A stretch of DNA of 64,000 bases from Yamagishiella unicocca. Lineage: Eukaryota; Chlorophyta; Chlorophyceae; Chlamydomonadales; Volvocaceae. Where the stretch lies: positions 744,001-808,000 of the forward strand of contig BDSL01000024.1 of the NCBI GenBank assembly GCA_003116995.1. The letters run 5' to 3'. The notes beneath the pieces are model-generated. The model was given only the letters and a program-made list of their open reading frames with translations. It was not told where the DNA came from and made no database searches. The position numbers and the translations under genes were made by a program. Positions 24,109-52,032 of the stretch are shown here, in pieces (the stretch's first letter is position 1; the number at the start of each line of letters is the position of its first letter).

Positions 24109-26437
24109 CTGGTGTTAGTGTTTCGTTTGCCTAGTTGCGTGTGGTGCCGTCTGCCGTGTCAGAAGACCGTGAGTACGACAGCGCTATCTAATGCTAGTTT
24201 GCTATCAGCCTATGGAAGTCACGGCGGCGAGTCGAAATAATCATGCATCCTACTGTTTGCGTACACTGTAACCTATCATCGGCTGATGTGATCTATTGTG
24301 CACGGACCAGTCCACTACTTGCACATGAGGATGACTAGCGTGCGCTGTATTAACTTATGGAACCCCTCCATTTTCAGCTGAGAATTGGGCTAATATGCTA
24401 GATATGCCAAGACGCCTTCATGCGCAAATCATAGGCTGGTTGGGAACGGGAACCCGCCACCATGTGAGCCCAAGTTTGAAGTTTGCCTTTGCTTTCCTCA
24501 AGAGCATCGTGCATTAACTTGGTTGAACATGTCCATTGATTTCATCCTTACTACGGAACATTTCAAGGGTGTGTCAAAGCCACTGCTTGACATCTTTATG
24601 GCGCTTATGGCGCAGACCTCGACCTGGTAGACCCTACACGCGCACTGCATTTTACTTATCGGCTACTATTAAGGACTTCCTGCTCCTTACAACTTTTCCG
24701 CTGGAATACAGTAAGCCTCCACTGCTGTCGATATCGACGTTTAAAGATTTAAAGTTTTGGAATCGTAATTTGCATCAACCGAGCTCGGAAAATTTACGCC
24801 CGCTGGAATACCTCTTTCTTGCTCACTTTTATAACATGGAGTGCAGCCTGGAATTGTTATAAACAATTATAGTATATATCAAAGTTGTTATGGACAGGAG
24901 GCCTGAATCTGTGTGTACAAAAAGACATGGCTTATCGAGTGAAGTATGAATGAGATAAGGCTGTTTATTGCGAATAGACTGCCGTGGCGTGCAGGTGTCC
25001 AGCGCATGGTTCGGGTACGACGACTGGTACGGCGACTGGTGGCTGGCTGCTGCTTAGGTTGCGCGCCTGCCTGTTCTCAGTATCCGCCGTTGTGCTGATA
25101 GTACCAAAGAGCCGTGTCCCTCTGCCGGGACGGCGGCCTCTAACCTTCCCACCCTCCTCCCCTGGGTAGCAGCCGTGTGCTCGGATCTGCTGCACTCGAC
25201 GTCGGGGGCGCCGCTCCGGTCTCAATACGGGGCGCCCCCGGCGCCGTGCGGGGTCCCGTTGGGTTTGGGTGGTTTCGTCGCCTTTCGGGGCGTTCGTTTC
25301 TTGTCGCCTCGCAGGGCGTGTTTGCCGTGTGTTCAGGCGCGGGGTGCAATGTGGTGACTGTCATCACTGTCGGCCACTAGTGCAATCTCAATATGGGTGG
25401 GTGTCAGGGGCGTGCGTCTTCCTGTTATTTTCTGGATTGTGTGTCTCCGAAGGGGTGGCTGGGATCTGAGTGCTGGCCTCTACACCGGGTGGCTGGGATC
25501 TGAGTGCTGGCCATTCGACCCCTTCTCCTGCTGTAACGCGATACGGCAGTAATGAGCAATAAGTTAGGTCGGCCAGAATGGCGCTCTGGCACCGCGTGCT
25601 GAGGCACCGCCCGCGCCTGGACGCGTCTCCGGCAGCGGCGCCCGGGCGGGACTACTTAACATATCATACGGCATACGTACGACCGGGCTGCGGTGTCTGG
25701 CGTGGCGCGGGGCTCATCGGCTGGGCACATGCAGACCAACATCGGGCCAGCCCGGCCCGTCGCCGCGGTCCTGAGTGATAAGGCGGCTGCACTGGGCTAC
25801 ATTGATGTATTTTTCGAAACCTTGCCGGATTACTTTGTGGGTCTTTTCGCGGCCTGTGCCCTTTTGGCCCGTTTCTGTGTCCGGTTGTTGTAATCGTTAC
25901 AGTGGGCTCCAGACCTTAAAAGGTAGAGCCATCGGGCGCATCGCCTGACACTGAAAAAGACAAGGAAAGCAGAGAAAACCGACCGGTGTTGCTGAGGAGG
26001 AGCGCCGCGAGGCTCGACCCGGCATTCGGGCTGCGGGGTCGATGTCCCCGCCGCCCGGCCCTAACCTCTCCCATACGAACATCATGTAACCTCCCCCATA
26101 CGAATGTAATCTGGAGGCTTACACAGGACTCCGCTGTGACGGGAGTTGATCGAAAACACCTGCAAAACACGTCAGGCTGCTGCTCAGGACCTTCAGGCAG
26201 TTAACCAGCCTGCGCGTCCCCTGTCAGGCGCACCAGTCCACATCCGCATCCCCACCAGTCCACATCCACATCCAAACCAATCCATACCTGCATCCCCGAA
26301 TCCCAAATGCGTTGGTTTCAGCATCCCCGTGACCATGCCTCTTGACGCATATGACCGGGTTGTACCCCTCCGTTCGGGGCTACCTGCGACCCTGCGTGAA
26401 TCTTAAAAAGCACCTAAAATATGTACAGAACTAAAGC
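24109..26437. other. Gene-poor intergenic region
   Basis: Upstream region of the BTB gene, notably more AT-rich around 24160-24960. No open frame looks like a known protein. A 19-bp phrase (gtggctgggatctgagtgctgg, shortened) occurs twice near 25457 and 25490. Nothing else is recognised. Confidence 0.45.
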
Positions 26438-26598
26438 TACCTCTATCGGCCTCCTGCATCACCCACTTCCCTAAACCTACCTCTATCGGCCTCCTGCATC
26501 ACCCACTTCCCTAAACCTACCTCTAACGGCCTCCTGCATCACCCACTTCCCTAAACCTACCTCTAACGGCCTCCTGCATCACCCACTTCCCTAAACCT
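26438..26598. repeat. 40-bp tandem repeat, four copies
   Basis: ctctatcggc or ctctaacggc followed by ctcctgcatcacccacttcc recurs at 26441, 26481, 26521 and 26561, an exact 40-bp period. It directly abuts the stop codon of the Cys/His-rich open frame at 26591. Confidence 0.95.
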
Positions 26599-27334
26599 TA
26601 GCGACACGCCCGCGGCGTCCACCATGTCTGCGACGTCCAGGAGCTGCTTTGGGGTTGCCGAGCGCCAGGAGCTGCGCTGCCACATCCAGGATCTCCAGCG
26701 GGACATGCCAGGGTGTAAGAGTTGCACCAGGGACAGCAGGCGCCATGCTTGGAACCGCTCCCCTGTTGAGGGCCAGCGGCGCATGTGCGCGCCGAACCCT
26801 GGGAGCCGCAGGCACCGCGGCGACAGCAGGACCAGTCGTCGTGCCGGTCACGCTGCTGGTCGCTGGCCCAGCAGCAGGTGCCGCGACGACAGGCTGGGTT
26901 GCCACTAAGCCCAGCAGAGCCATGTCCTTGCCCTCTACCAGCTTGGCGCAAGCGTGGCAGATGTTGTGAGTCGTCCTCCGGCCAGCCTTGCATAGCTTCC
27001 AGTCTGGAAACAGCCCCGGAGAAAAGAAACGCAGCTTCTTATTGATATGAATGAAATTGGTTGACGAAGGTGTATGCTCTGGCGCCGGTGCCTGCTCGGT
27101 GGTGTGGTAGATCGTGTGAAACACTTTCGATCCGATGACCTTGCCATGGCCCGCACACCACTGCTTGGTGTATCCCATGATGGCTCGGGTGTGGTCCAGG
27201 CGGGGGGACTGCCCGAGGATGCACACCGGACACTCCGCCTGTGCAGGCATAAGTAAAAAGCGGCAGCAGATCCATACCCGATTATGACATGCCTGGAACC
27301 GACGGGAGAAACCCACCCAAATGCTTATTGGCAT
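26591..27334 (-). CDS. Uncharacterised ORF with paired Cys/His motifs
   Basis: A 247-codon open frame. Not recognised. Residues about 35-135 look protein-like: CPVC, then WCAGHGKVIGSKVFHTIYH, then FFSPGLFPDWKLCKAGRR and CHACAKLVEG. These could make a zinc-binding module of CxxC...CxxH...CxxC type. The C-terminal half is Ala/Pro/Val-rich and of low complexity. The start may be internal. The first bases overlap a dispersed repeat (27321 onward) and the stop falls in a 40-bp minisatellite, so it may be a fragment of a mobile element or a broken gene. Confidence 0.35.
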   Translation of the reverse strand: MPISIWVGFSRRFQACHNRVWICCRFLLMPAQAECPVCILGQSPRLDHTRAIMGYTKQWCAGHGKVIGSKVFHTIYHTTEQAPAPEHTPSSTNFIHINKKLRFFSPGLFPDWKLCKAGRRTTHNICHACAKLVEGKDMALLGLVATQPVVAAPAAGPATSSVTGTTTGPAVAAVPAAPRVRRAHAPLALNRGAVPSMAPAVPGATLTPWHVPLEILDVAAQLLALGNPKAAPGRRRHGGRRGRVAKV

Positions 27335-27500
27335 TGCACAGGAGATTCCTGGGCCCTCAGGCAGCAGCCCAGCAGCTTATTCCGTTATCGGGAGGGTTGA
27401 CATTCCGTGCATAAGCCGCGGCGACAACTAACAGCGCGTCATGAACCGGCCAGGTGTGCTAAGGGCTTATTGGTATTATACCGGGAGGTAATGGGCCCTC
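27321..27500. repeat. Dispersed direct repeat, copy 1
   Basis: About 180 bp starting gcttattggcattgcacagg and ending gaggtaatgggccctcag; a near-identical copy lies at about 28715-28896. Inside it, cttattgg..ccctcag..gcagcttattccg occurs twice about 139 bp apart, so it is itself a partial tandem. Confidence 0.8.
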
Positions 27501-28714
27501 AGACGGCAGCGCAGCAGCTTATTCCGTGCTATTGTTGTGGGAGGGACCCCAATCACCCCTGGCCCGGGACCCCCCACAAAACGTACCCTCGTGTACCTCT
27601 CTTTAAAGTTATTTGTATGCGCTCAGTTGGCGTATCTGCTGGCAATCCGCTTGGGACGCGAGTCGAAATGTCAACGCAGTGGGTAGCAAGTCACCTTGGT
27701 AACAGTGCTCGGGCGAAGCTCTGGAATAATATGCATAAACGTGTACGTAAAGAGCTGGTGCATCACCTCGGTCGATCCGTTCGAAGTGCAAATGGAGACG
27801 CAAGCGCGCCGGTGGACTGGCATTCCAGGCGGGGTGTCCCCCTGGAGCGTAGATTTTGCACGGCAAGCCTTACTCAGACGCACAGCACCGCAAAACAGCT
27901 TATCTCGCTTATCTGAGGTGGGCCACATGGCCGTTAGGCTGTAGGCTTATGCGCGCAGTTCGTCGTCCTGCAAGTTGACCGACTTGGTAACATGCCGCTC
28001 GCGCACAGCGAGCAACACGCCATTTTTACCTCTTTCTTTTACATTGGGTTGCCTAGAGGATGTAAGTAGTGTACGTGAGGTCAACTGAGGGCGCGCAGAC
28101 AGCCGCGAGCGGCGCCGTTTGCCGATGGGCAATCGAGGCGCGCAGGCCGATAGGAAGAGCCCGGGAGAAGTGCCTCGACGCGACAGGCATATATCCAAGT
28201 AGTTTCCTCGAACGACACTTAGGCGTTCCTCAATGGTGTAAACGCTATGCGCATGCTAGTAATAGTCAAAGAAGATAACACAGAAGAAACTGGTGCACTG
28301 CGACACCGCTACACTGAAGCACCCAGTGTCTCCTACACTGCTACACGCCAAGTCCGTTACACGCGAGCACTGCTCCCGTTGTATCTCTACCTCCCTCTAG
28401 CTAACAGCCCTCATGCAGGCAAGCCCCAAAATCTTCCCCGTTGCCCTCCTCCAGCAGCAAGGGAGCGCCTGGACCACCGAAAGCGGGATTGCTCTCCTGG
28501 TTAAAGCCAGACCATCCCCCGCTCCATACCAGCTCTGAAAAGTCTTACTAGGTACTACTTGGGCGCGGCGGTGGAAGCCTAGGGTCACGTACGGCAACAC
28601 ACGAGCACTTCCCCTCTTCCAGCCCCTACCCAGCAGCTCGGGAGAGTTTGGATTTCGCGCATGCGACCCTGACGACAACTAAGCAGCACACTGCGAACCG
28701 GCCAGGTGTACCAA
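27501..28714. other. Region between the two direct repeats
   Basis: About 1.2 kb bounded by the 180-bp direct repeats. It has one 169-codon open frame crossing its left end (27407-27916) without recognisable motifs. No reverse transcriptase or transposase is seen. Confidence 0.4.
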
Positions 28715-28896
28715 GGGCTTATTGGCATTGCACAGGAGAGTCCTGGGCCCTCAGGCAGCAGCCCAGCAGCTTATTCCGTTATCGGGAGGGTTGACATTCC
28801 GTGCATAAGCCGCGGCGACAAATAAGCAGCTCATCATGCACCGGCCAGGTGTGCCAAGGGCTTATTGGTATTATACCGGGAGGTAATGCGCCCTCA
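28715..28896. repeat. Dispersed direct repeat, copy 2
   Basis: Near-identical to 27321-27500, sharing ggagggttgacattccgtgc and accggccaggtgtgccaagg. Diverges after ccctcagc. Confidence 0.8.
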
Positions 28897-30332
28897 GCTA
28901 ACGAAAGGTAAGGTATTCATGAAGAAAGTTTGACCTTAGGTCGGCTTACAGGTCACCGAAACTGGAATGTCATCGAAGTTGACCGTGTAAACAGGCGTCT
29001 CTTAAATTCTCGTCAGCACAGGCATGTTAACATACATCAAATGTCTGCCCGAACGAGCAAAGCACGCTGAAAGTGGGTGGTTACACCGCCGTACAGCCAG
29101 AGTGGCCCAGCTCTCTGCTCTGGTTCAGGCTATCAGGCACACACCCCAGGCGGAGCGCTCACCCTGTCGTCTAGGGGCCATTCAAATTGGTTATGGACAT
29201 GAGCCGTGGAACATGAAACTTTGTTGCCGGGGACCAACGGACATCATCGAAAATGTCGGTCCCGCGTAGATGTGCCAGAGGCCGCGCGAGCCAGGATGAT
29301 GCCAGGTGGTGAGACCGCACTGGGACCGAGTACTGAACAGGGTGGGGCAGGGGCCGGTCCATCAACCGACTAACGAACCATGATTCCTCAAGCACCTAAA
29401 CAACTCAAAACGACCCGCCCCGGCCCATCCAGCATGCCTGGCACATGCAAGTCCAAGCTTGGCACCTCCTGTTCCATCTCTTTTTGTTTTACATGGGCGC
29501 AGGCATAGGGTGGACATTACCGCATCGCCACAAAGCAGTACCACAAAGCCATGCTACGACCCTTTTAGGACCGCCTGGGTGGCCCTTCCTGACCGAGCGT
29601 GCGCAGATCATGCAGGTAAGGTTTGCTGCACCATGGACTGCCAAACAGGGTAATATATATGCAACACACGTATGAACAAGGAATCCACCCAACACTACAG
29701 TTCGGTTGGGTACAAAGAGGTGGAATGGATGCTCGTCGCCTGCAGCACGACGCTGCCGTGCATGATCTCTCCAAAAAGGGAAAAAGGCAGCCGTGCCGAA
29801 ACACGTCATGCACCGGTCCTGTAACACCTGCCGCTCACGTTTCGCATCCCATCCCCTCTGATCCACTGGGGAGCTCCTACACCCGCATCTTCCTACAGCT
29901 GAAACCATTTCTCCGTCACGGTCTGACCCTATAAACATCAGTGCGGGCGCCGGCTTCCAACATCACACGTCATTGCTCGGCGCCAGATGTTCCTTTCAAA
30001 TCCTACTCAAAATCCTACACAACTCCTACTCACTCCAACTAGAAGTACCCACACCAGCTGCCACGCAGCCCAAGTGCTGGCGCACGTTTCCGTGAGCTTC
30101 TAGAACCTCATCATGGCGCACGCTGACAGGGCTATGGTGGGCCCTGCGTCTCTCCCCTCCATTACCTGCTGGACTGCGGGACACGACCCGACCCGACCAA
30201 TAGCCCTCCGTTCAAGGCTGCTGCCTGGCGCACCACACCGCCAGCCTTCACCTGCCGTACAACAACCAACCCTCGGGGCCCCTCACACCCCTGCCCTGCA
30301 CCTTCCCACTCCAACCCCCCCCGGGCCCACGT
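28897..30332. other. Intergenic
   Basis: No recognisable gene in either strand. The right part should contain the 3' UTR of the MenA gene; no TGTAA-type polyadenylation signal was found within a few hundred bases of its stop. Confidence 0.4.
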
Positions 30333-32352
30333 TCACACGCCGGCAAGCACCACCCGCGCGCCCGCCAGCCCAAGGCACAGACATATCCCCAAAACGATGT
30401 GCCACTTGACTGCAAAGCGCTTCAGGGGTGCCACGCGCGCTGGCACCGTGTGGTTGTTGTCCGCGAACGCCACCATCTCGCGCGCCGCCGGGGCCGCGAG
30501 CGATACGGCGGCTGCGGCCGCCCAAGGCAGCGCGCCGGCCGCCGCCGCCAGCAGCGCTGCTCCTTGCGTCCCAACGGCGGCGGCCCGCAGCACCCCCCGG
30601 GCGCGCTCCGTGCCCAACCGCACCAGCGGAGACCTCTTGCCGGCGGCGGTGTCGCCGGCGATCTGGTGGAAGTGGCTACAGAACAGGATGACGGTCGTCG
30701 TAAGGCCCACCAGCAGCGAGCACGACCACACGGCCAGCGGCACACCCGCCGCCAGGGCGGCGGCTGCAGCGACGGCGGCGTCGGCGGAGCTGGCGGCGGC
30801 GGCCGCTACCGCCGTCACCACGGTGGGTGCGCTGGCGGAGGCGGATGCCGCCGCCGCGGCGACAGAGGCGGCGCTGACGGCGGCTGTTGCCGCTGCCGCC
30901 ACCGCTGTGGCTGCGTTCGTGATCGCTGTCGCCGCCGCCGACGCGGCTGTGGAGGCGGCTACACCGGCCGTCGCCCCCAGCGCCGCTGCGGCGCCGTCGG
31001 GTTGCATGGCCAGGTAGAACGCCGTGGTGGCCGAGGGGCCAAAGGCGAAGAAGCAGAGCGGCTCACCCAGCCCCTTGTACGACATGCGGAAGGGCGGGCC
31101 CTGGTACACGTAGCCACAGGCGATGGAGAAGGCAAGCAGACCCGCGGGTCGGAGGTCGTTGCCCGGCGCTGAGGTGATCAGCTGCGCGAGCAGCGCCACG
31201 CCGGCGAGCAGCAGCGCCTTGGCCAGCACCAGCACACCGGCACGGCGGGAGGGGCCGCCACCAAGGAGGTTGACGACGGACTCGGGCTTGGTGGTGTCCA
31301 CGCCCGTTTGCGCGTCGAAGGCGTCGTTGCTGGGGGGGAGGGGAGGGGAGGGGTGCAGGGCAGGGGTTTGCGGCGGTCACTGATCGGCAGGCAGCGTACG
31401 GGCTGAGGTGGCGGTGCAGTCGGCATGGAAGACCATCACCAACAGGACGAGGTGCCGCTCCTACGCTATAGAGCGAGTGAGTGATCCGGAGGTTTATCTC
31501 ATTTTGGAGGGTCATGAGTCGAGCGGCCAACCAGCAGAGTCGCCAAGCGCCTCCCATTCCGAACTGCCACCGCTGCCTCAAAATCGTCATGCCCAGGCCT
31601 ACCTGAGGTTAAGCCAGGCGATGACGAGGAAAGCCGCCGCAGCGAACCCTGCCATCCGGTCCCATGGAAGTACGCCGTGCGCCAGGAAGACGTTTGCCGC
31701 AGCCACCTGCGTGGGCAGAGGCGCATCAGGCGTTTGGACCGAGGCTGTGGGTTGCGTGACGCATGCCGGTGCCAGAGATGGGCACAAGGCCGGTATTGAA
31801 CGCTGCGCGCAAAGGGCTCATCAGAGCAATGCAGCCGCTGTGGCATAGTCTAAACGAAGGCAAGAGGCCACGCGGTACATCATGTTCAGGACGCACCAGC
31901 ACGGGGATGATGCCGACGGAGTACATCGGTAGCTTGATGGCCGCGGACCACAGCTTCTTACGCTCCGCCTGGGCGACTAAATCACGGTCTGGCGCTTCCG
32001 CTACCACTGGCGATTGGGCTGAGTACTCGACACTGTTTACTGCTTCGGTCGGCGGCTCCGCGACTTGCAGCGGCGGTGCGACCGGCGCCTCAACCACCGA
32101 CTGAACTTGGCCGTCCGGTTGCCCCACAGCGCTATCGAAGGATGGCTTCACATTGACCACGAATCCGGTCGGCGCTGCCTGAATCGGCGTCGACAGCATC
32201 CGTCGCGATTGTGCCCGGCCGAAGGCTACTGTGGACCGCGGCCGGTACAGCACTTGTAGAGCCATAGGACAGCGCTGGACCGCATACAGAGACATATGTT
32301 GCCCATGATGTACCGGTACCGAGCCTTGCAACCCTTGAGCTAAAACAGCCAT
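30333..32352 (-). CDS. MENA: 1,4-dihydroxy-2-naphthoate phytyltransferase (MenA/ABC4), plastid
   Basis: UbiA-family membrane prenyltransferase that attaches phytyl to 1,4-dihydroxy-2-naphthoate in phylloquinone (vitamin K1) synthesis for photosystem I. Exons 31897-32352, 31603-31706 and 30333-31329 join in frame to 518 residues. The first ATG in frame is at 32352. Residues 1 to about 130 look like a plastid transit region, then WSAAIKLPMYSVGIIPVL starts the enzyme. Motif 1, LSNDAFDAQTGVD, supplies the Asp-rich metal site; KPESVVNLLGG, CGYVYQGPPFRMSYKGLGEP and FCSHFHQIAGDTAAGKRSPL follow, as in Arabidopsis ABC4. Between two membrane segments (about residues 297-384) lies a long Ala/Thr/Ser insertion absent from plant enzymes. 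The stop is TGA at 30333. Confidence 0.95.
30738..31001. repeat. Alanine-coding low-complexity insertion in MENA
   Basis: GCN-rich, imperfect triplet-biased sequence inside exon 3, encoding about 85 residues of which most are Ala, with Thr, Ser and Val. It has no frameshift or stop. It sits in the loop that in Arabidopsis is only some 15 residues long. Confidence 0.85.
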
Positions 32353-33448
32353 AGTGTATTTTTCGGGAATTGCCAAACTGCCACAACAGTCTAAGACCCC
32401 ACGATGTGAGTTGATTTCTCTCTTCGGACGACCTGTTCACACGAAAGATGTATCGAGATTAAGCTTGCATATGCGATGAGATCTTCAGTACTGAACACAA
32501 TGGCGATATACACACAAAGACACGCATACAACTATTCCATAATCAAAGGCGGAAGTTGTAAGGGATAGCGATTACGTTGTACGAATGACGAAGTACAGCA
32601 TGATTTTGAAACGCACTTCCTCCAACGGTGCTACAGCGTCGAATCCGCCGGCATATGAACCGGCTTCAAATATATTATTCGCCTCGTGTCTTCGAAACAT
32701 ATTTCGATGGGAGCTTGGATATTCTGGCCCATGGTACACGGACGCGGCAGATCTAAGCGTTGAGTGAGCGGGAATTAGTGAGCTCAGAAGGTTTAGAGCA
32801 TAGCAAGTGCTGTAGATTGCGTTTTCAGCATATTCCCTGCTGATCAAGTATGGGTTTTTTGCGCAGTTGGTAACAACTTGCACTGCTGGACACCGTCCGC
32901 GAAGGTCCGTGCACAGCGTGTGACACCGATCGTTTCCTCTTTCTAATAACGACCGCCTTGGCGCAAACTCTTTCAGATACTTACTCAACCCTGTGTCATG
33001 TGCGGTGCGCCGCCGTCACCTAGGCTAGCCGAGACTTGCACGTCGTTTTCCGTTAACCGACCCGTTAACATGTGTAGTAGGGGTCTGTTGTCGGTTGCGT
33101 TATCGTACACGCCGCGCGGTTGTGTTACCCGGCATTGCGTTGCATCATCCTTGGCGCAACACGGTTTCTGACCGACTGCTCGCCCCCCACAGATATTCTT
33201 CTTAGTTTGACGACCCAACCCAACCCAACATGTATACATATGTATATGCTGGGCTACCGTATCACGCATTGAGCGATCGAGCCTGCGAGCATAACCTGGA
33301 CACGAAACACACATCATCATAACCTGCTGGACGCGAAACACACAACATGACCTGGAACCAAAACATACATCATAACCTGGACACAAAAAACACAACATCA
33401 TAACGCTCGCTAGTGCCAGCCCTACTACTGGATGTCCCCCTCGCCGGC
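32353..33448. other. Intergenic between MENA and the RecQ gene
   Basis: Upstream region of MENA and downstream region of the RecQ helicase. Less GC-rich than the genes. Around 33290-33400 the phrase cataacctggac..aaacacacatcat repeats three to four times imperfectly. No gene is recognised. Confidence 0.45.
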
Positions 33449-49578
<16,130 letters not shown>

Positions 49579-50605
49579 CTGTGGTGGGAGAGCGGTGGGG
49601 TGACGGCCTATCTTGAGGAGGGAGGAAAATGGGTGGAAGATTGGGGACGGGCGGCGCGGTCCCGGCGTGTGAAGGGACACGGTTGGGTGCGGGAGAATGT
49701 GCGCGCGGCAAAGATGCACAGCGCTGTGTTCCTTTCTGCGGTTCCGTTATTGGTTTTCGCGGGCACCTCGCTTGCCTTCTTTACGTATGACGGGTGCGTG
49801 CCAGCTGCCAGAGGCGCGTCAATTCTGCGGAGGCAGCAGCGTGAGGGGGAGGAGCAGGGTCGACGCGCACGGCAGGGGCAGGACGAAGCGAGAACGGGGC
49901 TTACTCGGAGCCCTGGTGAAGCGCAAGTGGATTTTGGCTGGACAGGCAATATATGAAGCCCCAGTCGGTGGAGGGAGGTGGCCGCTGCTGGCCCGCGTGC
50001 GTTGTAGCCATCGATGGAGGCAAGCCTAAATAGCTGGCGACCTTGCAACTGCTGGCACGGCCCCGGAGCCATCACCGGCGTCACCGCAACCAAGATCAGG
50101 AAAACATAGCGGCGGGCTCAGAACAAGCTGAAATTTAGGCACGGGCGCCAGTTAGAAAGTTTGAGTGCGCTTCTGCTGATGCGTATTCATATGGCAAGTT
50201 GTTGCTAGAAAGTATTCATGAACTGCATTCCATTCAACGACTGTGACAGGAAAGCAGGTTAGCTTTCCAGTGTCCCTTCTCCGACTTCCCGCCGGTTCCG
50301 GGGCCGTGCACGACAGTAGGTTTACAGTTTCAGTAAATTGTTGACTTCGACAATGAAGTATGTCCTTCGATCCAAGCGCGTATAGTACTGGAGCCTCTGT
50401 GTGAATTCCTTGAGCACGGAACGTACTGGCACTGCCAAATACTGTGTGCCTTACTGTGCGCAAAGGCATAGGTGCATAGGAGGCATAGGCTATGATTAAA
50501 AGACGTGTAAAAACAATGTTGCACTCTTAGCCGCTGCTTTGGGCCAAAGCCGACCACCGTGTGTGGTGGTAGGGCTCCGACGAGGATGTCGCTCGGCGGT
50601 AGCTG
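49579..50605. other. Divergent region between the RecQ gene and the plus-strand gene
   Basis: Presumed promoter and 5' exon region of both genes, which are transcribed away from each other. On the minus strand a possible initiating segment MAPGPCQQLQ starts near 50069, but no splice path to exon 1 can be proved. Nothing else is recognised. Confidence 0.4.
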
Positions 50606-52032
50606 ATGCCCATGCTTCTGACAGAGATACAATCTGCCACCGTGTCTATAATCGAGCTCAGCAGCGCCGGGTTTCCCGCAAAGGACGCACCTCCGCCGGA
50701 CCTACATGGCGGACGCAAGCCCTGGACCGGAATGCCGCCCAGCGATGACGGAGGCAAAGCCAGCCAAATGGACGTCGTCGAATCGAAGCGTCTCCTAGGA
50801 AGCCGCGACTACACAGGCGGCAGCCTCATTAAACGCGCGCCCCAGCCAGTTCATGCCGAGGCCGGTGCACCTGCCGCTCCGCCGCGGCTGAGCTTGCACC
50901 TGCCCGGTTTCATCCCCAGCCCGCAGCCCTCGCCAGGGGTGCCTGCTGCTGGACAAGCAGGCGCTGCCGGGCACAACGCTGCTGCTGCCGCTGCTACTGC
51001 AGCCGCACCCCCCTCCACCTCCCGTCCGGCCACATTACCGGTGCGGTCAGCAACCCCCCGCAGCAACCACCACCGCCTCGCGGTCCGCGGTCCGGCCGTC
51101 GCCACCGTAGAGTTGACCACGCCAGCTGTCGCGCCAGCTGCAGCTGCTGCTGCGCCTGCTTTTGTACTGGCGGAGCCGCCACGCCCCGAGGTCATCACCC
51201 AGCCAGCCGTCACTGACCGCACTGCCGCTGTCTTCGCCGGCCTCACCTGCGACGGCGGAGGAGACCGCGCATCGGAGCAGCAGCGGCGCGGTGTGGGGCG
51301 GCCCTCAAGGGGGCCCGGCTTTGACCTGGTGGCGGAGCAGTGCGCGGCGACCCACCGGCGGCTGCTGATCGACCAGGATCGCTGCGCGCGGTTGTCGAGG
51401 GAGTCGGGGCGGAGGCTGGAGCGGGAGACCAAGGAAGCGCGGGCGCGGGTGAGAAGCGGGGGGCCGGGTGAGGGGTGCCAGCTGCGACCCACACGTGTCA
51501 GCTGCGAACCACTTGTGTCAGCTGCGATCCACACGTGTCAGCTGCGATCCACACGTGTCAGCTGCGACCCACACGTGTCAGCTGCGATCCACACGTGTCA
51601 GCTGCGACCCACACGTGTCAGCTGCGACCCACACGTGTCAGCTGCGAACCACTTGTGTCAGCTGCGAACCACTTGTGTCAGCTGCGAACCACTTGTGTCA
51701 GCTGCGACCCACACGTGTCAGCTGCGAACCACTTGTGTCAGCTGCGAACCACTTGTGTCAGCTGCGAACCACTTGTGTCAGCTGCGAACCACTTGTGTCA
51801 GCTGCGAACCACTTGCATGAGCCGGACGTTTTCATCCGTTGATGCGCGGCAGCCTTTGAACCCCCTCACCCGGCCACACATGAGGCGCTCCGCACCGCAC
51901 CGCAAGACGGTACGTCCGCACGACCGCAGCGCCCACCTGGCGCTGCTCGCCCCTCCCTGGACCCCATCGTGCCGCCCTCCCGCCCGCACGCGCATGCAGG
52001 CCGAAGCACAGATGCAGCGGCGGTCCGGGTAG
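50606..52032 (+). CDS. Uncharacterised two-exon protein with a coiled-coil-like C-terminus
   Basis: Not recognised. Exon 1 runs from ATG 50606 to 51448 (281 codons) and ends at a canonical donor (GCGCGG|GTGAGA). Exon 2 is 52000-52032 after the acceptor CGCATGCAG, ten codons and TAG, in phase 0. The product is 291 residues: a polar N-terminus (SKRLLGSRDYTGG), a long Ala/Pro/Thr-rich middle, then charged helix RRLLIDQDRCARLSRE..LERETKEARAR that continues into AEAQMQRRSG after splicing. This continuity of the helix supports the intron. The intron contains 17 copies of a 20-bp minisatellite. Two TGTAA signals (52367, 52383) fit algal polyadenylation about 340 bp after the stop. The reading frame also stays open through the repeat to 51820 if unspliced. 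Confidence 0.5.
51479..51818. repeat. 20-bp minisatellite, 17 copies, two unit types
   Basis: Exactly 17 units of 20 bp, all starting cagctgcga. Type A ends acacgtgt (with c/t variants cccacacgtgt and tccacacgtgt), type B ends accacttgtgt. Order: A B A A A A A A B B B A B B B B B, the last ending tgcat. It fills most of the intron of the plus-strand gene. Confidence 0.95.

Noticed and set aside
26438..26598. Interstitial telomere repeat (gtttaggg on the minus strand)
   Set aside because: The motif occurs once per 40-bp unit as part of a longer period; no run of telomere units exists.
30397..31172. Plus-strand Ala/Arg-rich open frames over MENA
   Set aside because: Shadow of the GC-rich coding strand; the minus-strand frame has the UbiA motifs.
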